Assembly: GCA_034698045.1 (NCBI GenBank) | Contig: JAQGAU010000938.1 | Span: 1 to 22,532, forward strand | Direction of reading: 5' to 3' | Length of the DNA: 22,532 nt | Source of the DNA: Paramacrobiotus richtersi | Taxonomy: Eukaryota > Tardigrada > Eutardigrada > Parachela > Macrobiotidae | In this document: piece after piece, positions 1 to 10,153 of the stretch | How the letters are laid out: each line of letters begins with the position of its first letter | Numbering within the stretch: the first letter of the stretch is position 1 | Translations under genes and position numbers: made by a program | Notes under the pieces: model-generated | Seen by the model: only the letters and a program-made list of their open reading frames with translations | Database searches by the model: none | Told to the model about the DNA's origin: nothing

Positions 1-413
1 ATGTGTTCAGCTGCCTCTTTCAGCACTTGGTCCCGAGACACGCTGTTAAATGCGTTACGAAGGTCCACTTTTAACAAGCATTTAACATCATCCGAGAATG
101 TCTGCAGAAATGCGCGAGTACCATGCACGATAGCTTCCACTCCGCCTTTCGTCCCAGATCCCAACTGATATGGCTGTAGAACCTGCGTTGTCGAAGGGCG
201 ACTTCGAATGTCCACGATTTTTGCTGCCAGCCGACGCAGAATGTTTCCGATAGCGATGGGGCGAATACCCCCGTCTTTCTTCCGCAACGCCACTAACCTT
301 GCTCCGCAGAGATATGGTACCACATCCACTGGAACATCAGCTGCCAATATTAAATGTCTGCCGTTACACAGTCGAGAAATGTACACACGCGGTATTAAGC
401 CAGCATGCAACTT
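1..413 (-). mobile_element. Non-LTR-type reverse transcriptase fragment, runs off left edge
   Basis: The minus strand is open for 137 codons, from the codon after a TGA near 416 down to the window edge. The translation looks like the finger and palm start of a retrotransposon reverse transcriptase: GGIRPIAIGN followed by LRRLAAKI (about residues 48-66), QLGSGTKGGVEAIVH (83-97), and motif A, KVDLRNAFNSV (115-125), whose Asp117 would be the first catalytic aspartate. Motifs B to E, including the YxDD-type box, would lie left of the window. No ATG begins the homologous part, so the 5' end is truncated or beyond a break near 413. The frame has no stops, so this copy is either young or lightly decayed. 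The clade cannot be assigned from this piece. The short plus-strand frame over the same bases is a shadow. Confidence 0.75.
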
Positions 414-501
414 TCATTGCGGAAATACAGTTTATGAGTACTGAGCATTCGATTCCAGTCATTCGATTTTGTTAGCTGGTTGTTTTATTCTGAGATTCCG
501 T

Positions 502-510
502 TGATCGATG
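502..510. repeat. Target-site duplication, left copy (TGATCGATG)
   Basis: Nine bases, TGATCGATG, lie directly before the left end of the 511-3127 element and recur exactly at 3128-3136 directly after its right end. Confidence 0.85.
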
Positions 511-725
511 GGGTACTTATAGTTCATGGTACTACCAGTGGTACTGGTACTGGTACTGGTAATGGTACTGGTAATGGTACTGGTAATGGTACTGGTAATG
601 GTACTGGTACTGGTAATGGTACTGGTAATGATACTGGTACTGTTTCTCGTAGTGGTTCTGGAATCAATGCTCCGTGCCTCGCATTTGTAAGAGGATAAGT
701 GCCCCACTCGGTGTCTTGGCAATTG
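511..725 (+). repeat. Left arm of the MULE, with (GGTACTGGTAAT)n minisatellite
   Basis: After the 5' tip the arm consists of GGTACT and GGTAAT hexamers alternating as a 12-bp unit (about 530-640). A less repetitive part follows that includes GCATTTGTAAGAGG, matched in inverse in the right arm. The short open frames across it (Gly/Thr/Asn on plus, Ser/Thr/Ile on minus) are products of the hexamer periodicity, not genes. Confidence 0.85.
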
Positions 726-1120
726 AGTTTTCGCCTTAGCTAGGCGCCATCTGCAGGGGTGGTAGCAGATGGAGCGGAAGTGAATTTGCTCCTTGGAGAC
801 CATTTTGAACATGCCATATTTGGCAGGGCGTATTTTGGCAGCTAATTGATTTATGAGTAGACTCCAGGTACTAAAAGAACAACATAATGTTTCTTATTAG
901 GTTTCGGGAGACCACTACTCATAAAAAAAAATTCGAACTGAGCTGGACACAACGAAAGATTTGCTCGTTTACGATGCCACCCCGTGTTCCGGTCCGAAAT
1001 TTGCTCTCGCTCTCGTATGATGTGATTCTTGGTTGGCGAGCCCAGTTAAAACTCTGTCGGTTTTGCCACAGTTTCGGCTTTTTTGCGGTCTTCTTGCGAG
1101 ACGCGTGCAGAGGCGACAAT

Positions 1121-1989
1121 TAAAGATGGGTGAGACCAAACCGGACTGTTTACTTAACCGGTTAACCGGACCATTTAATGAACTGATTAACTTTCTGGAC
1201 CGGACCGTTTACATTTTTAACCGTTTAACCGGTCCAGCATTTGAACTAGACTGTTTAGCAGGTTAACCGAACCGTTTAACTGGCAAGTTTTGGTAGGGAA
1301 TTTTTGCCTGTGTATGGACCAGGAAACTACAGTTAATCACAGTGGATTCTGAACAAAAATTAGAAAATACTTTGCGTAATAATGCGTAATCACGGCAACC
1401 GCCTGCAAACGCTACTTTCACAGCCCTGACAGATCGAGACTATTGTTCTGATTAGAAAATCCAGTCAGTAAAAATCCTGACGTTATGTGGCAACCTGTGG
1501 CAGTAACTGGCATCGTGCACGAGCAGCAGCATTACAGACAGCTAGCGATTTGAGACTACTAAAATGGCTGTTTGGTAATGGACATTCTGATCCATTTTTC
1601 ACTGAGCAGTGCGTACATGACCGCAGATAAGTAAAAGCTCCGAGCAAGAGCATATTCATACGTACGTTTGTACGTATGAATATGCTCTTGCTCCGAGGCG
1701 GCATACAAGAACAAGTGGAAATGTTGAAGTGTGAGGCTGTACTCGGACAGCTAGCAATGGTTCTAACTTCTAAGTACCTATGTTCAATTTCAAAAGATCT
1801 GAATAAGTAAAATTTTCATAGTCACAATAGATGGTTAATCGGTCTGGTTAAAAAGTTAACCGGTTCTGTGCATGGACTAACACCGTTTAACTGGTTCGGG
1901 CGTTGGACCGTTTATCTGTAACCGGTTCAGGTCCTGGACCGGACAGCGGACCGGACCAGAACCTTTTAACCGGACTTTACCCATCTCTA
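1121..1989. mobile_element. Nested non-autonomous hAT element, 869 bp
   Basis: The left end TAAAGATGGGT and right end ACCCATCTCTA are inverted copies (TARAGATGGGT), a typical hAT terminus. The flanks are GCGACAAT (1113-1120) and GCGACAAC (1990-1997), an 8-bp hAT-size duplication with one change. Subterminal blocks at about 1140-1290 and 1830-1985 are dense in GGTTAACCGG and GGACCGG motifs on both strands, as in many hAT ends where transposase-binding sites cluster. No coding capacity is seen. It lies wholly inside the MULE at 511-3127. Confidence 0.85.
1642..1693. repeat. Perfect 24-bp palindrome with 4-nt loop
   Basis: Bases 1642-1665 are exactly the reverse complement of 1670-1693, leaving a GTTT loop. 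The arms include GCAAGAGCATATTC and its inverse. It lies near the middle of the hAT element and would form a strong hairpin in RNA or single-stranded DNA. Confidence 0.9.
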
Positions 1990-2734
1990 GCGACAACTCA
2001 AAAGAAAGCCTTCGCAACTACACGCTCCATGTTGCTATTTATATTTCCTTCAAACCTCTGCCGTGGCATCTGCTCACAAAGTTTCACGAATGATGAAGTA
2101 AGCGAAAGAATAAAATTCCAGGAACATTATGATAGCAATGGAGCGGAAGTTTCTTGCTACTGTAGAGCGCCACGAATATTTCAAGACAGCGTGGGTTTTT
2201 ATTCAGTTCACTTGAAGCAAGGAAGATCCATGATGTTCTGACTTGCTTGTGACATTGCTCAGAGAAAAAACAAAGTTAGTCTCCTTTGACATAATATTAG
2301 TATTCCTCGAATATTAATAATAAGATTCTTGAATTAAATAAATACGAGTAGTGGTCCTGGGTTGCCTTGCACTCTCTTTTCAACGAAACGAGACAGAAAC
2401 CGGATAAAGAGTTGGTCAAACACTGCTTGTACGAAATTATGTACAGCAGTTTATGCGTAATTCGAAATCACAGCAGGTTGCTCGAGACCAGGTAGTCCTA
2501 AAAATAGTAACAAGCCTGTTTCTTCTATTTTGAGAGCGCAAGGGGACTCCAAATGCACATAGACTCAATCGCCAGCCGGGAGGAATGATTATCGAATTTT
2601 CGAACTTGGTCCCTTAAAATGTTAGTGTCGAATTTCAGGAGGTCGTTAGGGATTAATAAATTAATAATAGCGGCAAAAAATTCCACTTAAACAGATCGGG
2701 TTTTTTTTCTTTCGTTTGCTGCATAATTTGAGAA

Positions 2735-3127
2735 TTTTGGTGGAGAACAGACGCAACGGCAGAGGTATGAAGGAAATGTAAAAACCAACCATGGAGCGTA
2801 AACCTGCGCAGGCTCTTTCTGTACTGCTCTATTGCCAAAGCACTTGGGAAAAACTGGGTGGGGCGCTTACCTACCCTCTTACAAATGCGTGGCACATAGC
2901 GTTGAAGTCCTCGTATCCAGTACCAGAACCACTATCAGTTATTTTGCCAGTACCAGTACCATGACCAGTACCATTACCAGTACCATTACCAGTACCATTA
3001 CCAGTACCATTACCAGTACCATTACCATTAACAGTACCAGTACCGTTACCAGTACCAGTACCAGTACCATAACCATTACCATTACCAGTACCAGTACCAC
3101 TGGTAGTACCATGAACTATAAGTACCC
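2735..3127 (-). repeat. Right arm of the MULE, minisatellite in inverse orientation
   Basis: Reverse complement of the left arm. ACCAGTACCATT-type units run about 2940-3095 and the arm ends CCATGAACTATAAGTACCC. This minisatellite stretch is longer than the left one (roughly 155 against 115 bases) and has extra variants (GTTACC, ATAACC), so the two arms have changed length independently. The flanking non-repetitive part at 2840-2900 matches left-arm bases near 680-715. Confidence 0.85.
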
Positions 3128-3136
3128 TGATCGATG
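3128..3136. repeat. Target-site duplication, right copy (TGATCGATG)
   Basis: Exact copy of 502-510; marks the right insertion boundary of the MULE-like element. Confidence 0.85.
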
Positions 3137-4879
3137 GCTACATAAACGGAAAGCAAGCTTCGTATGTAATGTGTTTGAACTACGTTGGAATAACTGGCGC
3201 ACGACATTATATGGCACCGGAGAGAGAAAAATTGACTATAGTTAGCAGGGGTGTGATATACCAGATTCACGAGAATCTGTAGAAGTTTTGCCATACCGAA
3301 TTCGCCCTGGTAACTGTACCGGTTATTCTGTACGCCTTGCAATGTACTTCGACAACGTTGGGCTCAAGCAAAACGCATCCACGGGCCATTTTACACGTAA
3401 GTATTCACGTGACAAGGGTGTACTTTGGGGTATGTATGCAGTACGTAGAAGAAGCTCAAGTACGTGTTCAATGACATCAGCATTCGAACCACGCCAAAAC
3501 GTTCGTCTTAGTCTTAGACAAAGCAAGGCTGTGCTTAGCAACGATGCCACAGGTTAGGAGTGTAAGTACAGTAAGCATTTTGTTCATAAGTAGTTTGCAA
3601 TTAGGCTTCGCTTATGCTTCGCGAAATATTGTACCTACAGTCTTCAGACTCTTCACGCAATGTGTACGGGCCTGAAAGCCATTCCCCCGTGTGTATGCTG
3701 GATCCACACCTGATACTCCTTAAACCTTACTTAGCACCGAGTCTGCTGCACTGACTCGGACCCCGGAAGAACTAAATGCCAAATTATTCAATGTAAGCAT
3801 AGTTACTTAAGTAATTGAAGTTTGCCGAATTTCAATATAGATTATAGAACACATGCAGCTGCAAATAATTATGCTTTCCTCAATCTTGTGGGACCGTCAG
3901 AACATATAGTGTTATACCTGGTTAGAATAATTTGTAACAGGGAAGGTTTTCTTATCGCTCAAATATTTAAAAAAGTTAACAGGCATACGTCGCACGTTAT
4001 TCCTTGCACAGCGCGTTAAGCGTTTAACTGCTGCTAGTATGTAGATAAACTAAATGTTTCTGCAAGGATGAACCAGCTATAACTTGGCGTGAGCGATGGT
4101 TTGGGACTTTGGGTGCTCAGTTGTAACGTGGGGCCAGATGTCTTTATTTTTTGGTGTAAGTATTGTAGCGTACAGCATACGTTCCTGTTGGAGATTATGA
4201 GAAGGTATACATCATGCTGGAGACTGCAGCAATATATTGCGAAATGCGAATTAGTTCTTTCCATACCAATGGAAGATTAGCTGCACTTAAGCGGTCAGGA
4301 TTGACAAGCGTTTGGTGGTACCGTTAAAATTGATTCAGTGTTCAGTGCGTACAACAACGCAGAATCATTGTTGTTCAGTCCAGTACCAAATGTCGCAGTC
4401 ATGTGTAATAATGTGTAATCTCGAGAATCTTGCACAGGTTTGGCCACGAAAAATCGTATGCAGATCAATATGATATGACACCAGATTCATCAGTCCAATA
4501 TTGATATTGATATGACATCAGTCCAATATGACACCAGATTTGTGACCGACCCGCAATGCCGAGTGAAAGTGCCCGGAACATGGTCTGCGCGTCGTCCTCC
4601 ATCTTCAGTTTTGCTGCAATTCTAGTAAAGCTGGCTTTGCACACCTGCGCGTCCTTCAAACATGGATGCCTGGTCAGCTGCGCGGCTTTCTAGCCAAGAC
4701 GTGGAGAATAATAATATTATTCTTCTATTATTCGGTTCTATACCTAGTAACACAGGGGAGCTAGTACGTGTACTACATACTACAATTACACATCAGTTGA
4801 CGGTAATAACGTACAAATGAAATAGTACTATAACAATGCGCAAAGATACCCCAGAGTATTATATAAATTGAAATATCAC
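3137..4879. other. Region without recognisable gene
   Basis: Only short overlapping frames occur on both strands, none with a recognisable domain or convincing splice structure. The one local feature is a small duplicated block at 4473-4540, described separately, and an AT-rich palindrome (AATAATATTATT) near 4711. Confidence 0.5.
4473..4540. repeat. Short shuffled direct repeats
   Basis: ATATGACACCAGATT occurs at 4473-4487 and 4526-4540, and CATCAGTCCAATAT at 4488-4501 and 4516-4529. The two units are in swapped order around a TTGATATTGATATG spacer. This is a small local duplication of no clear function. Confidence 0.8.
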
Positions 4880-5690
4880 AGCATTTTTCCTCAGGCGGTT
4901 TGCAGTACGTTTCGTCGCGCTCATCAATAATTTTACCTTTCACGATTGTGTTTAACCGAAGTTTGGGTTCCTTCTCGGCAGCGTTTCATGGCTCATCGGC
5001 CAAGTATTTGCATGGTTCCCTTGGGCCGCGTTCGTCCTCCCGCCCGATCACATGGCGCACGGCGTTCTGTGTGGCCCGTGACAAATACTTGCTGTGCGCG
5101 TAAATGTGAAGCCGGCCTTTGACTTCCCTCTTATAGCAGTACGGGCAAATAATTATAACCACCCACACGTCTAATCTGGCCTTGCTTTTCTTCGTTACCT
5201 TTCTAACAGCTGTTTCTACGTCGCGCCAACATGACAAAGTGTGTCCTGGATCATCTTCGTCTGCCCAGGGAATGTTACTCACCTACGTGCGAGCCCAATT
5301 CCTACAGGGGAAACTTATTGTCCCCCGCCCATCGTCCCGAGACGGCAACCATTCCGTCTGGTTATCGGGAATTTCTTGCACCCTCGAGGTCAATATAATG
5401 CGTAGTCCCTTCGGACATGATCCGGTGCTATAGTTCTTTCGTCCAGTTACTGAACTTTTCTTTCGAACATCCTCTATGTACATTTGGTTGTACTAATTTT
5501 ATCACCGATGGCATTTACTCCATGGTGTCACTTCACCTGGTTGGTAAATCCGGTATCCACTGCGGAATGTCAAATGGTTATATAAATCCGTTGGCCTTCC
5601 ATATGATTATGACGGCCATGCCCTGCGATAACTACCTTGACTTATGTGTGCTAGACAGAATTTTCGTTCTGGTTTCTGTATCCTAAGGTG
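4880..5690 (-). pseudogene. Decayed minus-strand reading frame, family not recognised
   Basis: One frame reads through about 270 codons from 5690 to about 4880, interrupted by stops at 5607-5609, a cluster just before 5483, a TAG at 5283-5285 and a TGA at 4986-4988. Between the stops the composition looks protein-like (for example TEWLPSRDDGRGTISFP and DDPGHTLSCWRDVETAVRK). There is a possible zinc-binding stretch CPYCYKREVKGRLHIYAH. After the last stop the same frame stays open and charged to about 4880. Long stretches in one frame split by single stops suggest a dead gene or transposon remnant. Overlapping plus-strand frames (5182-5433, 5417-5686) look like shadows. The TAG at 5283 is followed by GTGAGT, so a splice donor there is an alternative reading. 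I do not recognise the family. Confidence 0.35.
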
Positions 5691-6740
5691 AGTATTACTA
5701 TTAGCGGCATGGTAAGTTTTACACGAATCCCACATAACCAGTGCTGAAATTATACATGCATTTAATGAAAATCATCGTCTGCTGCTTCCGTTCTAAGCAG
5801 CATTTTGATCCAGTATTGCTGGTTCTTCTGATTTGCTTGAATCGGAAAGGTACGTATACAGTATGTACGGAGACGTGCATATGTTTGCTCGTATGCAGAC
5901 ACAGTAATCAAAAATCGTAATGTTCCACGACTTAAACAGCGGACTTATTACAACAAAATATAGTCTTAATGATTTCGAACTGATTCGTAACAGTATTGTA
6001 GTCAGAATTACTTCAAAAGTATAGATTAATCATCGCTTGCTGCTCAAAAGACAGACATCAGTGCTGTATTATGTAGTCGAAAACAGTGCAACAGTACTGT
6101 AGCTTCGCATTGGTTAATGTTTCCTTGCTGAATAAAGCTTGCTGAATGTCGGCTTGTCAAAACTCCTGCGCCCTTCTGTTACGAACACCGATCGCACCAT
6201 ATTCACAACTAACTTATTCTTTTTGCAAGGCCACATCCGTTTAGTATCTGAGCAGTGAGCAGTCACAAGAAATCTAGTCAGTTTGTTACACTAAGTATTA
6301 CCGGGGTCGCTAATGCTGCTGTTCTATTCCGACCGTGCCGAGAGCGAGACGTCAACAGCAGACGGGGTGAACGAAATGTTTTTTCCGTGGTACAAACATT
6401 AGAACGATGTGGTTACGGGTAAAATTTATACGTAAAATGGAGCCTAGTATACATACTCAGTGCATAATCCCAATTAACACTGTCGGTAGTCTGATATATC
6501 TCACTGTCTCCAGCTCTGAAAGAAACGAGGGTTAAGGGAGAGGGAATGCACTCGTTTTTCTGTTATAAATCTGCCATACGGCAAGTGCACTAATTTTGGC
6601 ACTGTTTATTTCAAGCATACACTCGTAACTAGCCAGCGGATCTGAAAAAATGCAGCGAAGGTTAACCACGAAAAGGCGGTCATGAGCTGCGGCAGGATAA
6701 TGTGACACGCTTCCTAAGATGAAGGAAACACATGCCTGAA
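5691..6740. other. Region without recognisable gene
   Basis: Moderately AT-rich DNA with frequent stops on both strands. I see no domain, RNA gene or transposon terminus in it. Confidence 0.5.
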
Positions 6741-7034
6741 ATTGCTAACTAGTAACTACTGCCATGCTCGCATGTGACCCACGTGGCTATTCTTTAGTTT
6801 CCTTCCAGCCTTCTCCGGATAGTGCTGGGCATGTTTTTGGCATGGTCCTCTTTTAAGTCTTTTTTGCCTGAAAAAGCAAGCCAAGTGAGTGGAGGTATTG
6901 TACCATACGTTATACCGTATTATATACGAAGGTTGCCCCCAAATAACGAAACAGGCGCCATGCGTTTGACTGGACTGAATACTTACCCAAAGTCGACATT
7001 ACATAAGTAAGTTTTGTATTTACCAAAAAGTGAG

Positions 7035-7094
7035 ACTATAGTCACCCCCACGCTCCCCACACCCCGATTGGCTAAAGGCACCCCCTTTCGCACC
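7035..7094 (+). repeat. Fragment related to the end of the MULE at 20425
   Basis: ACTATAGTCACCCCC followed about 22 bases later by CTAAAGGCACCCCCTTTCG parallels, in the same order and spacing, the end at 20435-20485 (CTATAGGCACCCCC, then CTAAAGGCACCCCCTTTGC). A weak inverse counterpart (CGTGGGGGAACGCAAGGG) lies near 7160. No flanking duplication could be fixed, so this is a degraded or divergent relative. It is missing from the paralogous copy 2 segment. Confidence 0.6.
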
Positions 7095-7322
7095 TTGTCA
7101 CGGATGTTTTCTAGTACTGCGCAAATTTTACTTTCATGTTATTCCTATAACATCCAATTACGTGGGGGAACGCAAGGGATCCCTATCGTTGATCAGGCGA
7201 AGGGAACGGCCAAGAGAAACTCCACTGATACTCGAAAATGCTGACTTATCGTACGCGCAAAGCATGATTTAAATGTCCGAAACAAAGATTTTATTCTCGT
7301 ATCAAAGCTCATTCGCAAAAAG

Positions 7323-7392
7323 TGCAACTACGCGGGATCGAACCGCTGCGCTCTCGCTCTGTGGCCGAGCGTCATACGACTGAGCTAGCTGC
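7323..7392 (-). tRNA. tRNA-like gene, probably a pseudo-tRNA
   Basis: Read on the minus strand, 70 nt fold like a tRNA. The acceptor GCAGCTA pairs with TAGTTGC over 7 bp (one G-U). The anticodon stem is CGCTC/GAGCG with a 7-nt loop GGCCACA. The T-arm carries loop TTCGATC on a 4-5 bp stem. Box A (TAGCTCAGTCG) and box B (GGTTCGATCC) agree with RNA polymerase III internal promoter consensus. A run of five T follows the discriminator base. The D stem is only about 3 bp, and loop position 33 is G rather than the near-universal U, so decoding (CCA would be the nominal anticodon) is doubtful. No poly-A tail or SINE body was noticed. It is not present in duplication copy 2. Confidence 0.5.
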
Positions 7393-7639
7393 ATTAATCA
7401 CAAATTACTTAGAAGAAAATGATTTTTAATATTTTGCCCCGTTGTACAAATCGTACGAGTTACACTTTTCGGTATTATACAATCACATATTGAAAAACAA
7501 AAACACGTCTTCCATTTCTTTGGAAGGGAATTACCTAGAAAGGTTTTATCGCTCAACGTTTACTAAGCCCACGGCACGTCACAATCCTCTAATGGCTGAA
7601 CATCCAATGGATAAATTCGATGTACGGCGTTTTGCATGC

Positions 7640-8920
7640 TTAGTCATTGTTGGATGCAAAGCTTGCAACTGGCAGGATGTCACCTCTATTATAACACTCC
7701 CCATTGGCATACTTTTCAAAATTTGTGCATTTGCCCCGGAAATCACCACAGTCGAAGACTGCCTGCAAGAACGTCCTGTTTGTCCGCGGGCTATGCCCTA
7801 CCAGGTTTATCAATGGTAACAGCGAGCAACAGCTGCAGTCTTCTTTGGAACATAAAGGGTTGTGCAGCAGATTCACTCTCGAACGCTTATTCCGCCAAAT
7901 GTCCACGACCGACTCTGGGATCCATGTCAGGTTGCTGTCGCGCAGGTCAGCAATGAGTAGTTTTGGCAGTCGGATGGAAGTGTTTGCTTTCATGACGCTC
8001 AAGGATGCATCTGAAATGGCCAATTCCTGCAGTGCATCATGCGGTGAATTATATAAGAAATGGGTACATTGTAAGGTATATAAGTCGCACTAACTCTGAT
8101 CCTTCGATGAAATAATTCTTCACATACGAAAACGTACATCTATAGATATAGTAAGAAGCAATGCATGAAAGCAGCATTTTCCCCAAATGAGCAAACGAGC
8201 AACACTGGTTGTAAACGCAAGATGCGAAGGGTTTCGCAGAGTGCTGTATGGTCTTATCCTTACCTGCAGGGATGATGCAAGGGGCTGCAGGATCCCCCAA
8301 TCGAAAATATGCAGTCTGTTGTATTTCAGTGTCAGTCGTTGTAATGCAGGCGTTCCGCTTCTGCTCAGTGTGCCAAATGCACCCTGTTCAGTCACTTGTA
8401 GACCAGCAGACTCGACAGTCAGTTTCTCAAAACCATTGAGCAGATCGGATGTCAGCTTCGCAAGACGTCCGTTTATAATCTTCAATGCAAGAACAGTATG
8501 CCGGCGGACATTGCGCAGCCAGGAATTGAACCTCCGGGCGCCTTCTCCGTCCAGATCAAATTCCAATAGCTCTACAACTACCACTTCCGTAATGTTTGGA
8601 GCGGGTGCGGTAGAAGCAGCTGGTCCAAACACTGACATTTCGCCGGGCGAACTGGAACTATCAGCATTCCCGCTGAAAGGCGGTGCCTCACCGTATGAAC
8701 CAAATAACAAAGGGTCGAACTGAAATTGATCAGGTCCCATGCGCAGAAGACGCATTTTCGATGGAAGAGCTCACGGATCACATGATTCCGGAATCACGAC
8801 GGGCCCAGCACATATACAATCCTCTTCAGAACAGATGAACTCTGAACGGATACCAGTTACAGGATACGCAGCAAGACAAAGCTGTGTCATAAAGAAGAAG
8901 AAACAATAGCGCGAAGGCAT
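7640..8920 (-). pseudogene. LRR secreted protein gene, copy 1, with early nonsense codon
   Basis: Exon 1 (8920-8264) and exon 2 (8026-7640) flank a 237-nt intron with GTAAGG donor and TGCAG acceptor, in phase 0, matching copy 2. The ATG at 8918-8920 starts a signal peptide (hydrophobic Phe/Leu stretch, then AAYPVTG). The Cys cluster of an LRR N-terminal cap follows, but codon 50 is TGA (8771-8773) where copy 2 has TCA. Reinitiation at 8755 (MRLLRMG) would give a protein without a signal peptide. The body is otherwise well kept (EVVVVELLEFDLDGEG, RNVRRHTVLALKI). It has a 9-bp deletion in one LRR relative to copy 2. Exon 2 ends 15 residues early because a 2-nt deletion turns TGTAAG into TAAG. 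The kept body suggests inactivation was late, or that this haplotype carries a segregating null. Confidence 0.75.
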
Positions 8921-9352
8921 TGTGCTCAAATGCGCTAATTGCCGTGAATTTAGAACCGAGACGTTGAAACCCGCGACTGCTCGTCAGCCACTGCAACACT
9001 GTCTGGAGAAGCAGTCCGTATGACCTGCTGGTGGTATTGTACATGCAGGTTCTTACAGCCATGTGGAAGAACAAGTTTTGTTTCGCCGATGGCCACGGAT
9101 TCAACCATGAATATGATCAGTCATTGTCAATTAACATGGTATGAATAATGTACGGTATTGTCTGGTAAAGCGGTTAATTTCTGTCCGGTAGCTTGTGAAA
9201 AACTGCCCCGTTTGTACAGGATATATCCAGGGAGAACGATTCTAGAACATCTGCTGCTCAAACTGTAGGCCTTTTTAATGGAAGAAAGTGTGTTGTCTGC
9301 GTCGTATGCAGAAATATAGATATATAGATATTTGTTTTAGAAGGTTGGTGTT

Positions 9353-10153
9353 GTGCATTTGCTCACTCGTCTTGACCACAACGTCGAAATATTGTCGCTT
9401 CTGTCGCACGGTACGAAGGGCTGTTTCTCTTCAAATGTAAGGAGACTACTTGAGAGCGTGGAATCCGCGGATCATTCCGCACCTTTCACGAACCCAATAC
9501 GCGCTGGGAAACAACTCCAGTGGTTTTATTCCGACATATATGATAGGAACAATTATCCAAATGTGGAAAACTCACATTTACGACAAGATAATACTGCAAA
9601 ACGAAAAGACGCCACCAAAGAAAACGTAATTACGCTCCATACTGATACCGGTATATGTAACACTGATGTACGTACAGATATATACAAATCGGTGGAATAC
9701 AAAGGATTGTGTCTGTACACCGTAAAAAAGCAACATGAGCCGTTCAAGCAGTTTTGAACCGCTTCTCCGGTCAACTGACGAATTTTCCCCCCAACGAACC
9801 TAATAAGCTCGGTGAAGGCAGGACCGAAGGTGCCCAGTGTTTCGATTGCTCTTGTAATGTCTTCTCCAAGGACAGAGCACGACCAACGTTCATTTCCAAG
9901 AAAAGTCTACAGCCAGTCGAATGGAGTTTCCATTTGAGTCCATTAGATGTGAAGAGAATCCAGCTACTATACAAGTGTCCATCTGCCGGAAAGGGTGTCA
10001 GGTGTGAAAATCTGTGCGGTTTTTACGAAAAATTCCTAATGATTTTTCTGACTGCTGCAGGCAAGCCGTGAGCGGATCGATACCTTTACGGGATACAACG
10101 AGCACCGCTGGATCTGGATGCAAGGTGCGGCGCTGAACGATATTTCGTGTTAG
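9353..10153 (+). CDS. Candidate spliced Cys-rich protein gene (uncertain model)
   Basis: A 134-codon open frame (9353-9757) is followed by a possible splice structure. A donor CAG|GTGTGA at 10001/10002 and a strong pyrimidine-rich acceptor CTGCTGCAG at 10060 bound a 59-nt intron. Joining in the phase that stays open gives FPFESIRCEENPATIQ, then VSICRKGCQ before the junction and ASRERIDTFTGYNEH, RWIWMQ after it, ending at TAG 10151-10153. The Cys spacing (C-x11-C-x3-C-x29-C) vaguely recalls cystine-knot hormones and cytokines, but I cannot name a family. An acceptor near 9880 (GGACAG) would be needed to connect to the upstream frame, whose donor is unclear. The competing reading is an unspliced 105-codon frame at 9754-10071. 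The first bases of the upstream frame fall in duplication copy 1. Treat exon limits before 9880 as unknown. Confidence 0.3.

Larger units (their letters stand above)
511..3127. mobile_element. MULE/foldback-type DNA transposon, non-autonomous, 2.6 kb
   Basis: The ends are inverted copies beginning GGGTACTTATAGTTCATGG, then TACTACCAGTGGTACTGG, at 511 on the plus strand and at 3127 on the minus strand. They are flanked by a perfect 9-bp duplication (TGATCGATG). Nine-base duplications are typical of Mutator-like and foldback elements. The similarity of the arms extends inward through a 12-bp minisatellite to about 725 on the left and about 2840, more weakly 2735, on the right. No transposase-like frame is seen inside, so it would depend on an enzyme supplied elsewhere. 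A complete hAT element (1121-1989) sits within it, so this element is the older of the two. A second internal segment, 2027-2090, is about three-quarters identical to the reverse complement of 2735-2803. Superfamily assignment rests on duplication length and end sequence only. Confidence 0.8.
6741..9440. repeat. Tandem segmental duplication, copy 1
   Basis: It begins at ATTGCTAACTAGTAACTACTG (6741) and matches 10601 onward at an offset of about 3.86 kb. Shared blocks are the gene-free flank (6741-7015 with 10601-10880), the whole LRR gene, its upstream region (8921-9300 with 12602-13100) and a stretch ending near GTCGAAATATTGTCGC (9440 with 13200). Copy 1 differs by material at 7020-7600, including a transposon-end fragment and a tRNA-like gene absent from copy 2. 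Similarity is patchy outside the exons, so the duplication is not recent. Confidence 0.85.

Noticed and set aside
459-812. Open frames on both strands rich in Gly/Thr/Asn or Ser/Thr/Ile
   Set aside because: They come from the 12-bp periodicity of the transposon-arm minisatellite; the same occurs in the right arm at 2832-3245.
8187-8723. 178-codon plus-strand frame over LRR copy 1, and the matching 11913-12404 frame in copy 2
   Set aside because: Antisense shadows of the LRR exon; Ser/Arg-rich and without a domain.
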